From Lysinibacillus sphaericus (lineage in GTDB: Bacteria > Bacillota > Bacilli > Bacillales_A > Planococcaceae): a stretch of DNA of 64,000 nt. The notes beneath the pieces were generated by a model. It was not told the DNA's origin, did not search any database, and worked only from the letters and a program-made list of their open reading frames with translations. A program made the position numbers and the translations under genes. Below are positions 38,851 to 47,391 of this stretch, piece after piece (within the stretch, counting starts at the first letter, position 1; every line of letters starts with the position of its first letter). Location: contig NZ_CP019980.1 of the NCBI RefSeq assembly GCF_002982115.1, positions 2,922,001 through 2,986,000 of the forward strand. The letters run 5' to 3'.

Positions 38851-39445
38851 TTGAGGAAGAATGACACCTTAGAAGCAGATAGTGAAGGCGTATTTCAATT
38901 AAGTGGAGACTTTAGCACAGAGTAAAAAATAATACGCGTGCATTTTAACTAACAAGAGGCTGGGACAAAAGAGAAAAAGGGTTAGATTGATGGCAGTCAA
39001 TCTAACCCTTTTCTGCTGCGCCGTTGTTGTCCGCTTCTGCGGTGCTTTCCGCGGGCACACACGTAAGCCGCAACCCTCGCTAGCGCGCGGAATGCCAGCG
39101 TCTTACGCTGCGTGCATTCCCGCAGGAGTCACCGCCTCCGCTACCAACAACTAGTGAACCCTTCTAATTTATTATTAATTGCAAAAGAAATAATAGTAAA
39201 TATGTTCTATATATTTTCTTAGCAAAAATTTATCAAAACCAATGTCCCTCTATTTAAGATTCTAAAGTTATGTGCCAGCCTCTAATTGTTTGCCTTTTAT
39301 CCATGATTAATAATCTTATCTGTATAGAAGACTTGCTCCTTGACAACTCTTTGATGATTGGTGCATATACGACGCTAAAACACGATGAGTAATCGTAATT
39401 ACTGTAAAATAATATGGATTCAACAAATAACTTTAAAAAATCATC
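38851..39445. other. Gene-free stretch dominated by a repeat element
   Basis: Contains the 329-base MITE-like element (38955-39283). The remaining ~160 bases before the MerR gene hold nothing recognised. Confidence 0.5.
38955..39283. repeat. MITE-like intergenic repeat with terminal inverted repeats
   Basis: The ends are near-perfect inverted repeats: AGAGGCTGGGACA at 38955 and, inverted, AGAGGCTGGCACA ending at 39283 (12 of 13 match). Inside is a long hairpin (AAAAGGGTTAGATTGA near 38979 with TCAATCTAACCCTTTT near 38997) and a GC-rich core (CGCTTCTGCGGTGCTTTCC to GGAGTCACCGCCTCCGCTACC) unlike the AT-rich surroundings. No ORF of note, so any transposase would act in trans. Similar cores recur in Bacillaceae genomes from memory. 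Confidence 0.7.
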
Positions 39446-40228
39446 TCACTTTTCATTTCTCTCCAATTGGATGACGGGCAATAATAAGTCTAATTGCGTA
39501 AAATCCTCTCCTCGGTACCACTCGATAATTGAGCGGGTAGGCACCCAGCTATGATGAAAAGCATATTGTAATAATTTGTGATAACCGCCTTTGATTTTTG
39601 TAGGATGTTCTTTAAATGGTAATGCTAAACAAATACAGGCAGGCATATGTTCGATAAAATCAACACCCTTTAATCCATTTAGCATGGAATCTGCTGTCAC
39701 TCCAAAACCGATTTGTACTTTTATCAAATCTTGTCCTGATAAGTAGTTTACATAATAACTTTTAATGCGTATATTGTTCTGCTTTAATTTATTCGCTCTT
39801 TTTGCAAAATGCTCTCCAAACTTCCCTGTTGTCGATTGCTCAATGAACCAAATAATTTTTTCATCTTGTTTATCGATAAGATAAATATCTTCTTGAATTG
39901 AATCACTTTCTAAAAAACGTAAACTAACATCTATTAGATCACGTTTTTTCTTAATAGAATGAATCCAATTTTTCATCATGGTTTGACGAGCTATTTCATC
40001 ATTTTCCTGTAAATAATGTTGAATATCTTGTAGAGGGACATCTGCAATTCGCAAAGTGGTAATTAATTTGACTGTGGCAATTTGATGCTGCGCATATACA
40101 CGATAGCCATTCTCTCTTCGTTCTACTGGCAATAATAAATTTTTCGATTCATAAAAACGTAACGTGCTTTTTGCAATTCCAGTTCTATTTGAAAATTCTT
40201 GAATCGTCATATCCTTTTGCAAAGTCAT
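39446..40228 (-). CDS. MerR-family transcriptional regulator
   Basis: 260 aa. N-terminal MerR DNA-binding domain (TIQEFSNRTGIAKSTLRFYESKNLL...RRENGYRVY), a helical linker, then a ~140-residue C-terminal domain of the GyrI-like/effector-binding kind. It probably senses a small molecule; the ligand is unknown. It lies 57 bases downstream of an NAD(P)H oxidoreductase gene on the same strand and may regulate it. The 3' end of this gene is duplicated at 38229-38282. Confidence 0.85.
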   Translation of the reverse strand: MTLQKDMTIQEFSNRTGIAKSTLRFYESKNLLLPVERRENGYRVYAQHQIATVKLITTLRIADVPLQDIQHYLQENDEIARQTMMKNWIHSIKKKRDLIDVSLRFLESDSIQEDIYLIDKQDEKIIWFIEQSTTGKFGEHFAKRANKLKQNNIRIKSYYVNYLSGQDLIKVQIGFGVTADSMLNGLKGVDFIEHMPACICLALPFKEHPTKIKGGYHKLLQYAFHHSWVPTRSIIEWYRGEDFTQLDLLLPVIQLERNEK

Positions 40229-40284
40229 CTCACTCCTTCGCTTTAACAGTAAACCTTAAAGCTACTTGAAGGTCAAGAAAATTT

Positions 40285-40884
40285 TCAGAATTGTTTGGGT
40301 GACTGGCACTGCCTAAAATACTGATAGACTTTTTCTAACTTTTTTTGTTGCCCTCCCTTTTTACTTTCCATATTGCCAAATTCAAAAAACTTCACCTTTT
40401 TAATTCCTACAAAATTAAACAATGCTTTTCGCATTAACACTTTATGCGCATTATTCAACCAAAAGAGTGGATAATTTGTCGGGCCTTTCATTGTAGACAC
40501 ACAGACGACCGACTTCCCTTTTAAAAGTCCTTCTGGAAACAAGCCTTTTTTATCTCTATAAGCAAAATTAGATGCAAATAGTTGATCGATATATCCTAAA
40601 AGCATTGCAGGCGGTCTTCCCCACCAAATCGGATAGATAAAAACAATCTGATCTGCCCATGTAAGTTGTTCTCTATATTTCTCTAAGTTAGGCTCGCGAT
40701 ACATATCACGTCTTCGTTTATGTTCGTGAAAATGTAAAATTGGATCAAATTTTTCCTCATATAAATCTAACACTTGTAATTCGGTTATGTACGGATTTTC
40801 ATTACAACCTTTAAGGACTTGCTGTAAAAAAGCATAATTCAAACTTTGATGATTTGGATACGTATAAATGACTAACGTGTTCAT
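40285..40884 (-). CDS. Flavodoxin-fold NAD(P)H dehydrogenase (quinone) family protein
   Basis: 199 aa. Begins MNTLVIYTYPNHQSLNYAF, the FMN/FAD phosphate-binding start, and has the conserved FIYPIWWGRPPAMLLGYIDQ segment of the KefF/MdaB/NQO group. Likely a two-electron quinone or azo reductase. Divergent from a MarR-family gene (~120 bases), with palindrome-like TTATCATTTGATAA at ~40898-40911 between them, a plausible operator. No membrane segment. Confidence 0.87.
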   Translation of the reverse strand: MNTLVIYTYPNHQSLNYAFLQQVLKGCNENPYITELQVLDLYEEKFDPILHFHEHKRRRDMYREPNLEKYREQLTWADQIVFIYPIWWGRPPAMLLGYIDQLFASNFAYRDKKGLFPEGLLKGKSVVCVSTMKGPTNYPLFWLNNAHKVLMRKALFNFVGIKKVKFFEFGNMESKKGGQQKKLEKVYQYFRQCQSPKQF

Positions 40885-40895
40885 AACATCCTCCT

Positions 40896-40915
40896 ATTAC
40901 TTATCATTTGATAAG
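40896..40915. promoter_or_regulatory. Candidate operator between oxidoreductase and MarR genes
   Basis: ACTTATCATTTGATAAGT is a near-perfect inverted repeat in the divergent intergenic region, of the size bound by MarR dimers. A related half-site (TCAAATGATAA) recurs ~45 bases further on toward the MarR gene. Confidence 0.55.
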
Positions 40916-41003
40916 TAAATAATAACGAATACTGTTTTAGTTGTCAAATGATAATTGTTTTAAGATAAGTTCTTTGATATCTTGTCAGTAAGAGGTGAGA
41001 TAT

Positions 41004-41438
41004 TTGGACAAGAATGCATTATTCAATCAATTTGTTACGTTTACCGCAGCCGTCCACCAAGTAACAAGTGACTTAACACAAAACATTAATACGGATGCTA
41101 TTACGCCTGTTCAATACAAAATTTTAGAGTATTTAAAAGTAAGCCAACCTGTTACGATTACCGAAATTAGTGAATGTCATCATATGTCGTTACCCAATAC
41201 AAGTCGCGAGCTCAAGAAACTTCAAGAAAAAAATTTAATTGAAAAAATAAGTGATATAGCGGATCGTCGTAAATTTTTTGTACGTCTATCAGCAGATGGT
41301 GAACAAATGATGCATGAAGCGTTTGCCCGTATCGAAGAACGCTTTCAACAGCTCATTCAACATGTTCCAGAAGAAGATTTAGAGGAAATCAAACACGCTT
41401 TGGATATTTTGCAACAGAAGGTTTTTAAACAACCTTAA
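41004..41438 (+). CDS. MarR-family transcriptional regulator
   Basis: About 144 aa winged-helix dimer protein (SQPVTITEISECHHMSLPNTSRELKKLQEKNLIEKISDIADRRKFFVRLS). It likely represses itself and the divergent flavodoxin-fold oxidoreductase through the palindrome between them. The TTG at 41004 is favoured over GTG 40995 because AAGAGGTGA lies just before it at proper spacing. The ligand is unknown; such pairs often respond to quinones or phenolics. Confidence 0.9.
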   Translation: MDKNALFNQFVTFTAAVHQVTSDLTQNINTDAITPVQYKILEYLKVSQPVTITEISECHHMSLPNTSRELKKLQEKNLIEKISDIADRRKFFVRLSADGEQMMHEAFARIEERFQQLIQHVPEEDLEEIKHALDILQQKVFKQP

Positions 41439-41581
41439 TCGTCAAACATTTTAATGTAAATGAATCATACTAATGCTACAGGTATTGTGGCTATCAACTC
41501 ATTTAGAATTTAATCCCTAATATTCGTCACCCAATGACACTTTCCTTAATAGTCTAAAGATGTATAAAGGAGGTGACTCAT

Positions 41582-42352
41582 GTGGGAGCAGTTTTTGATA
41601 AAATTTGGCTTGAACAGCATTTGGCTTCCCTTCCCTTATGGCAACAGATCGCATTTCAAGATTTTGCTTCAATGGTTGCAGATGATGCAAATGCATTCCC
41701 TTGTATTCCTGCGCGCACAGGGTTTATTTCGAATCAACTACGCTACAGTTTCGTTGGCGATCCCCGAGAGTTACAATCAGCTAAAGATTTGGCAAATTGC
41801 TTAAGGGCGTATGGTGACTGTGCTCGATCTGCTGGGAAATATACTTCGCACGCCATTTTCTTTGAGACGCCAAAAGATATGCTTGAAAATTATGATGTAG
41901 AAGATTACAGAGCTTTATTTTGGACCATGCTAAATCATGTAACTGCCTTTGACGAAAAAGAATGGCCTAGAGAAATCCCCGTAAATCCGTCTAATCATAC
42001 ATGGGAATTTTGTTTTAATGGGGAGCCTTATTTTGTCTTTTGCGCAACACCTGCCCATCAATTGCGTAAAAGCCGCCAGTTTTCAACTTTACTAATGGCA
42101 TTTCAGCCACGCTGGGTCTTTGAAGATATAAATGACACGACTGTGCTAGGCCAAAAACTAAAAAAGTTAATACGAAAGCGCATCGAACAATATGATGCTA
42201 TTCCAGAACACCCCGACTTAAAATGGTATGGGCAAAAAGATAATTTTGAATGGAAGCAATACTTTTTAAGTGATGATGAACATAGCCCTGCCCAATGTCC
42301 GTTTGTAAGAGGCAATTTACCACTCACTTTGCCACAAAAACGAAAAAATTAA
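41582..42352 (+). CDS. YqcI/YcgG family protein (GntA/DcsA-like, possible heme-dependent guanidine N-hydroxylase)
   Basis: About 256 aa, no export signal. It carries family-typical blocks: FPCIPARTGF near residue 40, SHAIFFETP near 98, FNGEPYFVFCATPAHQLRKSRQ near 150, and CPFVRG near the end. The family contains B. subtilis YqcI and YcgG and, from memory, the heme enzymes DcsA (makes N-hydroxy-arginine) and GntA (guanitoxin pathway). The start is GTG 41582, eight bases after AAAGGAGG. Its end overlaps by four bases the convergent permease gene, which is paired with an arginine-deiminase-like gene. Substrate is inferred only. Confidence 0.8.
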   Translation: MGAVFDKIWLEQHLASLPLWQQIAFQDFASMVADDANAFPCIPARTGFISNQLRYSFVGDPRELQSAKDLANCLRAYGDCARSAGKYTSHAIFFETPKDMLENYDVEDYRALFWTMLNHVTAFDEKEWPREIPVNPSNHTWEFCFNGEPYFVFCATPAHQLRKSRQFSTLLMAFQPRWVFEDINDTTVLGQKLKKLIRKRIEQYDAIPEHPDLKWYGQKDNFEWKQYFLSDDEHSPAQCPFVRGNLPLTLPQKRKN

Positions 42353-43674
42353 ACGGAGCGATGGTTGCTCCGTTTTTTCATAACAATTAATGTTGCCAGT
42401 GCAATGAAGACGATGAACAGAAAGCTTATGTAAAAACCGAGTCTGCTTGTTTTTTCGCCTAAAGTGCCCGAAACAGTTACCGCAATTAGCAGCATCCCAA
42501 CAATATTTTTTACATGTTGCCACTTCGTTAATGTCATAAGTTTTGCATAGGTTACTAAAATAAAAAGCCAATTATAAATTAACATTAATCCTGCTGCCGT
42601 TATTAAGTATTCAAAAATCTTTTCTGGAATCAGGAAGCCGATTGTAATAGTGATAATTAAACCACCCGTGAGGAACAGAAAGGCTGGTAATGGAACTTTC
42701 ATTTTTCCTTTTTTCGCTAATATCGCTGGTGCATCATGATCTTCAGCTAAAGCCGTTAAAATCGTGACAACAGCATACAAGGACGCAACCATTGTAGAAA
42801 ATCCAGCAATAATTAAAATACCGGTTATGATATCCGCAACAAATGGGATATTAAAATTTGCAAGAGCAGTAATAAACGGGCTTTCGTCTATTGTGAATGA
42901 TGCCCAATGTACTAATGCAAGGGCACAGACTAGTGCAATTACATAAATCGTAGTAAGGATAACAATCATTACTTTTCCGGCTTTCGGTGCCTGATGGGGA
43001 TCTTTTAAATCGATTACGAGTAGCCCCATCACCTCTATGCCACCAAAAGCAAAAAATGCATAGAGTAAACCAAGCCAAACGCCCTTTACTCCTTCCGAAA
43101 AAAAGCCTTGAAAGTTTGCTAGAATAACATCTACTTGCCTTGGCTCGCTATTCATCCCCTTTAACATTAGGATAGCAGCAACTACAATAAACATTACAAC
43201 AGCAGCGGCTTTCATTGCCCCAAATACATTTTGAAATTTTTCAAAGCCTTTCATTCCCGTCAGTATAATGAGCAAGCCAAGTGCACCAAAACCTGATGCA
43301 GTCATCCATAGCGGTATGCTAGGAAACCAAAAACGCGTGAAAATTCCTAATGCCATTAATTGGCTCCCCATAATTAATAGTTCAGAAATTAAATAGACCC
43401 AACCATTACTAAAACCTGCCCAATTGCCAAAAGCTTGTTTTGCATACGTACGAAATGATCCTTTGTCAGGATTGGCAACAGACATATTCACGAGCGCATC
43501 ATAGACAATGTAGGTGCCAATGGCTGCTAAAATAAATGGAATTAAAACAGCAGGCCCACTCTTTGCAATGGCCATGCTTGTTCCAAGAAAAAAACCTGTC
43601 CCTAACGTACACCCTACACCTAACAGGGACAACTGCCACCAAGACATTTGGCCTTTGCTTGTTTTTGACTCCAT
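42349..43674 (-). CDS. APC-superfamily amino-acid permease
   Basis: About 441 aa, some 12 membrane segments, opening with the family motif GVGCTLGTGFFLGTSMAIAKSGPA. It should import or exchange an amino acid or amino-acid derivative with protons. It lies directly downstream of the arginine-deiminase-like gene (11 bases), so arginine or another guanidino compound is a reasonable substrate guess. ATG 43674 is preferred because AGAGGTGA lies just upstream of it. Confidence 0.87.
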   Translation of the reverse strand: MESKTSKGQMSWWQLSLLGVGCTLGTGFFLGTSMAIAKSGPAVLIPFILAAIGTYIVYDALVNMSVANPDKGSFRTYAKQAFGNWAGFSNGWVYLISELLIMGSQLMALGIFTRFWFPSIPLWMTASGFGALGLLIILTGMKGFEKFQNVFGAMKAAAVVMFIVVAAILMLKGMNSEPRQVDVILANFQGFFSEGVKGVWLGLLYAFFAFGGIEVMGLLVIDLKDPHQAPKAGKVMIVILTTIYVIALVCALALVHWASFTIDESPFITALANFNIPFVADIITGILIIAGFSTMVASLYAVVTILTALAEDHDAPAILAKKGKMKVPLPAFLFLTGGLIITITIGFLIPEKIFEYLITAAGLMLIYNWLFILVTYAKLMTLTKWQHVKNIVGMLLIAVTVSGTLGEKTSRLGFYISFLFIVFIALATLIVMKKRSNHRSV

Positions 43675-43685
43675 AGAAATCACCT

Positions 43686-44627
43686 CTATACCGATTTTCG
43701 CACTAATGGTAATGTCATACAGCGAATACCACCACCGCCTTTTTCAAGCTCTGTCACGTCAATTTCCACAATATTTTTCTTTTGTAATTTTGGATGCGCT
43801 TTAAAATGCTGTTTAGTCGCCTTTTTACTGACTAACAATGTTTCGGGATTGATATTTAAAAAATTGATATCAGGAATGGTGTTATACTTTTCTAACCAAT
43901 ACAACTCAAACCCATGACGATTGAAAAATTGTTCGGTCATATCAAAACGAGTCCCACTTGTTGTAATTATTTGGATAGGAAAATAACGCATAAAACTTTT
44001 CGCTATGACGACATCGTTGTTGGCAATATTACAATTCATATCTAAATGCAGTGTATCCGAGCTTCGAGGCAAATCAATAATGCCTATTTCAGAGAAACCT
44101 GCTTGAAAAATACTGTCTTTTATCTGCTCTACACCCTGCCTTGTCGTTCTTACACCTATATTAATAAGCACAGCATCACGATTTAACACCATCACATCTC
44201 CAAACTCTAATACATGGCTACTTTCCTTAGCGGGCATAAAGTGTTGCGGAAACCATTTCTGAAGTAATGTGTGCGCATGTCCATATTCAGGTCGTCTAAT
44301 CGAGCTACCCGCTGCACCTGGTAGCATTCGGTTACCAAACACACATGCAAGATCACGCACAAAATAACGATTTAGAAGTTGTTCGCTAAGGTGCTGCGCA
44401 TCTGCTAATAGATGTGTTGCGTAATCTATTACGTGCACGCCTGCCTGTTGTAAAGTCTCTTTCAACTCTATAAAATTTTCCATTGCTTGGGTATGTGAAA
44501 CAGCAGCACTCCATTGTACATTTTCTGCCGTTTTTAAATCTGGTACATCTAATTTGGAAGGTGCACAAAGCATAACCGCAGTAAGCTCTCCGTGCTCCGA
44601 CCAACAGCTTGGTTGAAATGACATCAT
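43686..44627 (-). CDS. Arginine deiminase/amidinotransferase-superfamily hydrolase
   Basis: 313 aa, shorter than classical arginine deiminase (~410). Superfamily motifs are present: FVRDLACVFGNRML, catalytic His in LHLDMNCN, and the C-terminal nucleophile Cys in GGGGIRCMTLPLVR. The last block closely resembles arginine deiminase (GGPRCMSMPL). It may deiminate arginine, methyl-arginine or N-hydroxy-arginine to citrulline. Operon with the APC permease; convergent with the YqcI/YcgG-type gene. GGGGGAG precedes the ATG. Confidence 0.85.
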   Translation of the reverse strand: MMSFQPSCWSEHGELTAVMLCAPSKLDVPDLKTAENVQWSAAVSHTQAMENFIELKETLQQAGVHVIDYATHLLADAQHLSEQLLNRYFVRDLACVFGNRMLPGAAGSSIRRPEYGHAHTLLQKWFPQHFMPAKESSHVLEFGDVMVLNRDAVLINIGVRTTRQGVEQIKDSIFQAGFSEIGIIDLPRSSDTLHLDMNCNIANNDVVIAKSFMRYFPIQIITTSGTRFDMTEQFFNRHGFELYWLEKYNTIPDINFLNINPETLLVSKKATKQHFKAHPKLQKKNIVEIDVTELEKGGGGIRCMTLPLVRKSV

Positions 44628-45071
44628 GATGGTAACTCCCCCTTTTCGTCGCGATTATTGTTAGCCTTACCAGCAACTTAAAGATTATACGATGCAGCGC
44701 TACAAGAAAACACACCATACATAACGGTGTGTCTGAAAGTGTAAACAAACTCATAGAATGAAACTGTTTCTGGATTTCCACTTCGTACAGACGCTTTCAA
44801 GGAACAGCAAAAATGAAATACTTCTTTTAAACGTTTACTATGACAATCTCATGACCACGTAGAATTCTTTGCAAAGGCGAGGTAGGTATATTGTTACCCC
44901 AAAAATATTCGGCATGCTAGGAGCTTGACTAGTTGAGTGGAGTGGAAGGCGCGACACTCCAGCTCAGAACAACACAAGCTGAAAATCCATTTTTTACGGC
45001 TTTTGTCGCAAAAATTAGTTGAAGCCGTGCCTGCGGAAAGGGAGCGCCTGGAACGGAATTCAACGATATGT
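44628..45071. other. Gene-free stretch with a repeat element
   Basis: About 440 bases between the deiminase-like gene and splB. Contains a small hairpin near 44705-44732 (CACACC / GGTGTG) and the repeat at 44934-45064. No gene seen. Confidence 0.5.
44934..45064. repeat. Short GC-rich intergenic repeat-like element
   Basis: 131 bases bounded by GTTGAGTGGAGTGGAAGGCGC and, inverted at the right end, GTTGAATTCCGTTCCAGGCGC; the outer GTTGA and inner AGGCGC parts pair. The core (GCCGTGCCTGCGGAAAGGG) differs in composition from its surroundings. It resembles dispersed Bacillaceae repeats from memory. It ends next to the splB stop, so it could also serve as its 3' structure. Confidence 0.5.
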
Positions 45072-46100
45072 TTACGTAAAATACTCTAGTTTCGCATTGG
45101 GGAAAAATTTTTTCATATAGCCATAAAGATGTTCTTTTATGTCTTCCTCTTCTTCTTTTTGATAAATATATTTACCAATCCCATATTTCCCCCACTTGTA
45201 TCTTCTCGCAGTTTCATCCAATTCTAATTTTGTCATCGGATAGTTTTTTTCGATTACTTTTTTCGCAGGCTTTGTAAAGCGATGTTGAATAAATTCAAAG
45301 GTAATATCGTCCCTTACATCATGAGGCAATTCCGCATCTAGACGCTCAAACATATGATAATAGCCTTCCTCCCAACCTTCGTGCAGATAAATGGGCGCAA
45401 CAATAAAACCTAGAGGATAGCCTGCTCTCGCTACTTTTCCAGCCGCTTCAATGCGCTTATCTAAAGGAGATGTGCCTGGCTCAAAGTTTTTAATCACATA
45501 GTCCGCATTTACACTAAAACGAAATCTTGTCTTGCCATTATGTTTGGCATCTAATAAATGGTCCACATAATGGAATTTCGTTACAAATCGCAGTAAACCA
45601 AACTCACTTTGTCCAAAATGCTCAATCGCTCTTTTTAACGTATGTGTTAAGTGATCAATTCCAACAATATCTGATGTACACGATGCTTCAAAGCGCGTAA
45701 TTTCAGGTGCTCGTTCTGCCATATAGTTGTCTGCAGCTTCAAGTATTTCCTCAACATTGACATATGTGCGAATATAAGGCTTGCTGCCCATCGTTGTTTG
45801 CAAATAACAATAATGACAATGCCCCATACATCCAGTGGCAAAAGGAATAGCATACTCTGCTGACGGTTTAGAAGTATCAAATTTTAATGTTTTTCGAATA
45901 CCCACGACGAGCGTTGACTTGGCAATCCGATACTTTTGCAAATCATTGTCTCCAGGAAGATTGCGCACTTGATTATGAGATGTAGTATAACGAATTTCTA
46001 TGCCCATTTGCTCAAACTTCTCTTTTAGTTCTTGTCCAAGCGGATAGTCGAGCGCATCAGGTTCAAAATAAACGAGCTGAGGTGTAAATGGTTTTCGCAT
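45072..46100 (-). CDS. splB: Spore photoproduct lyase
   Basis: 342 aa radical-SAM repair enzyme that reverses the 5-thyminyl-dihydrothymine lesion in germinating spores. The cluster cysteines are C91, C95 and C98 (CMGHCHYC), and the conserved hydrogen-donor cysteine is C141 in FEASCTSD; both match the B. subtilis enzyme closely in position. ATG 46100 has GGAGGTAG upstream. It forms a two-gene unit with splA (12-base gap), expected to be expressed in the forespore. Confidence 0.97.
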   Translation of the reverse strand: MRKPFTPQLVYFEPDALDYPLGQELKEKFEQMGIEIRYTTSHNQVRNLPGDNDLQKYRIAKSTLVVGIRKTLKFDTSKPSAEYAIPFATGCMGHCHYCYLQTTMGSKPYIRTYVNVEEILEAADNYMAERAPEITRFEASCTSDIVGIDHLTHTLKRAIEHFGQSEFGLLRFVTKFHYVDHLLDAKHNGKTRFRFSVNADYVIKNFEPGTSPLDKRIEAAGKVARAGYPLGFIVAPIYLHEGWEEGYYHMFERLDAELPHDVRDDITFEFIQHRFTKPAKKVIEKNYPMTKLELDETARRYKWGKYGIGKYIYQKEEEEDIKEHLYGYMKKFFPNAKLEYFT

Positions 46101-46112
46101 CCTCTACCTCCA

Positions 46113-46340
46113 TCAATGAAAGTATTGATGATATGCTTGCTCCGCATCCATCTCACTTGAAAAAATAACAAAGTCATTCGTTAACGGATAGTAAGTTTCA
46201 AAAAGAAATAACGCCAATTCATTTGGATTTTCCGGATTAGTAACAACTGCCGCTTCCTGTATATTTGCGACATCTTGAATATGTGGATTGCGGTAAAAGA
46301 TATAAACAATATCCCCTGCATTGTATGATTGCTGTTGCAT
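46113..46340 (-). CDS. splA: SplA regulator of spore photoproduct lyase expression
   Basis: 75 aa: YNAGDIVYIFYRNPH and FLFETYYPLT match B. subtilis SplA, a small TRAP-like protein reported to act as a negative regulator of splB. AGGAGG is placed correctly before ATG 46340. Upstream partner of splB. Confidence 0.93.
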   Translation of the reverse strand: MQQQSYNAGDIVYIFYRNPHIQDVANIQEAAVVTNPENPNELALFLFETYYPLTNDFVIFSSEMDAEQAYHQYFH

Positions 46341-46740
46341 TTCTTCATCCTCCTTTAGTCATTTCTATTAGTTTGGCTAAAGAAAGTGAAATTATGTTGT
46401 GTATTGAAATCATATTTTCTCCTAGCTATTTACTCGAAGAAATTATTTTAAAATAACAAATCCCAAGACAGATCTTCTTATAATTAGATAAGTAATTATT
46501 TCCTTTTTCTACTCTATTCTTTTTATCAAATTCCGTTAACAAGCAGAGTTTACTTTATATCTCTAAGTACCAGTTAGTGCAAGATGTAAAACTGACCACT
46601 ATTTTTTTTACAAAATTGATACTTTTAAATAGGCCAAGCCTTTGCTAATGTTATCCTAGCATGCAGCATTGATTTACGAAGTAAGGTTTTGCGCAACTAT
46701 TCTTTGACATTGAAAAAGCAAATAAGGAAGGTTTACAACT
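46341..46740. other. Intergenic, nothing recognised
   Basis: 400 AT-rich bases between divergent splA and the ECF S-component gene. A riboswitch is common in front of ECF genes, but no known class was recognised here. Confidence 0.4.
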
Positions 46741-47274
46741 ATGCAAAAATCAATAAGCTATTCACATTCACGCACTTTTGATCTCATTCTATCAGCCATG
46801 TTAATTGCACTTGTGTTTGTAGCAACACTCACATTGAATATTAAACTACCTATTAAAGCAAATGGTGGATTGGTTCATCTTGGTACAGGTATGCTCTTTA
46901 TCGCATCTATTCTTTTTGGTCCTAAAAAAGGTGCAATTGCAGGTGCAATAGGCATGGGTTTATTTGACGTTGTATCTGGATGGACATTGTGGGCGCCTAT
47001 TACAATCGTAGCTCGTGGCTTACAAGGCTATATCGTAGGGAAAATCGCTTGGTCGAACGGACGCAAAGGAAACAGCATTGCTTTTAATGTTCTTGCTATG
47101 ATTATTTCAGTTCCATTTATGGTAGCCGTTTATTATGTTGGGGAAGGTATTTTATATGCCAATTGGGTTGCACCATTGACTTCTATTCCTGGAGACTTAG
47201 TTCAAAATGTTTTAGGAATGATTGTGGCAATTCCGGTTTGTATTCTCTTAAGAAAAACACCGATTTTCAAATAA
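46741..47274 (+). CDS. ECF transporter S component
   Basis: 177 aa, about six membrane segments. Pattern LILSAMLIALVFVATLTLNIK, GTGMLFIASILFGPKKGAIAGAIGMGLFD is typical of energy-coupling-factor substrate-binding subunits that share the EcfAA'T module encoded elsewhere. Vitamin specificity cannot be told from sequence alone. AAGGAAGG precedes ATG 46741; a terminator follows. Confidence 0.85.
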   Translation: MQKSISYSHSRTFDLILSAMLIALVFVATLTLNIKLPIKANGGLVHLGTGMLFIASILFGPKKGAIAGAIGMGLFDVVSGWTLWAPITIVARGLQGYIVGKIAWSNGRKGNSIAFNVLAMIISVPFMVAVYYVGEGILYANWVAPLTSIPGDLVQNVLGMIVAIPVCILLRKTPIFK

Positions 47275-47296
47275 ATATTCGTAGTTCTTTGAGTTG

Positions 47297-47327
47297 TTCT
47301 CGCTGTTAAATCAGCGAGAATTTTTTA
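47297..47327 (+). terminator. Terminator of the ECF S-component gene
   Basis: Nine-pair stem TTCTCGCTG / CAGCGAGAA, six-base loop, followed by TTTTTTAT. Confidence 0.92.
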
Positions 47328-47359
47328 TTTGCGATACACGCCTGTTCCCTTTAAAAATA

Positions 47360-47391
47360 AAAACACACTCGCTTGCGCGAATGTGTTTTTT
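47360..47391 (-). terminator. Terminator of queT
   Basis: AAAACACATTCGC / GCGAGTGTGTTTT on the minus strand (loop GCAA, one wobble), followed by TTTATTTTTAAAGGG; directly after the queT stop. Confidence 0.85.

Noticed and set aside
41580..41804. ORF starting at the ATG just before the YqcI/YcgG gene start
   Set aside because: It is a different frame over the same bases; the conserved family blocks are all in the frame starting at GTG 41582.
46341..46740. Vitamin riboswitch in front of the ECF S-component gene
   Set aside because: I looked for TPP, cobalamin, FMN and THF conserved blocks and found none.
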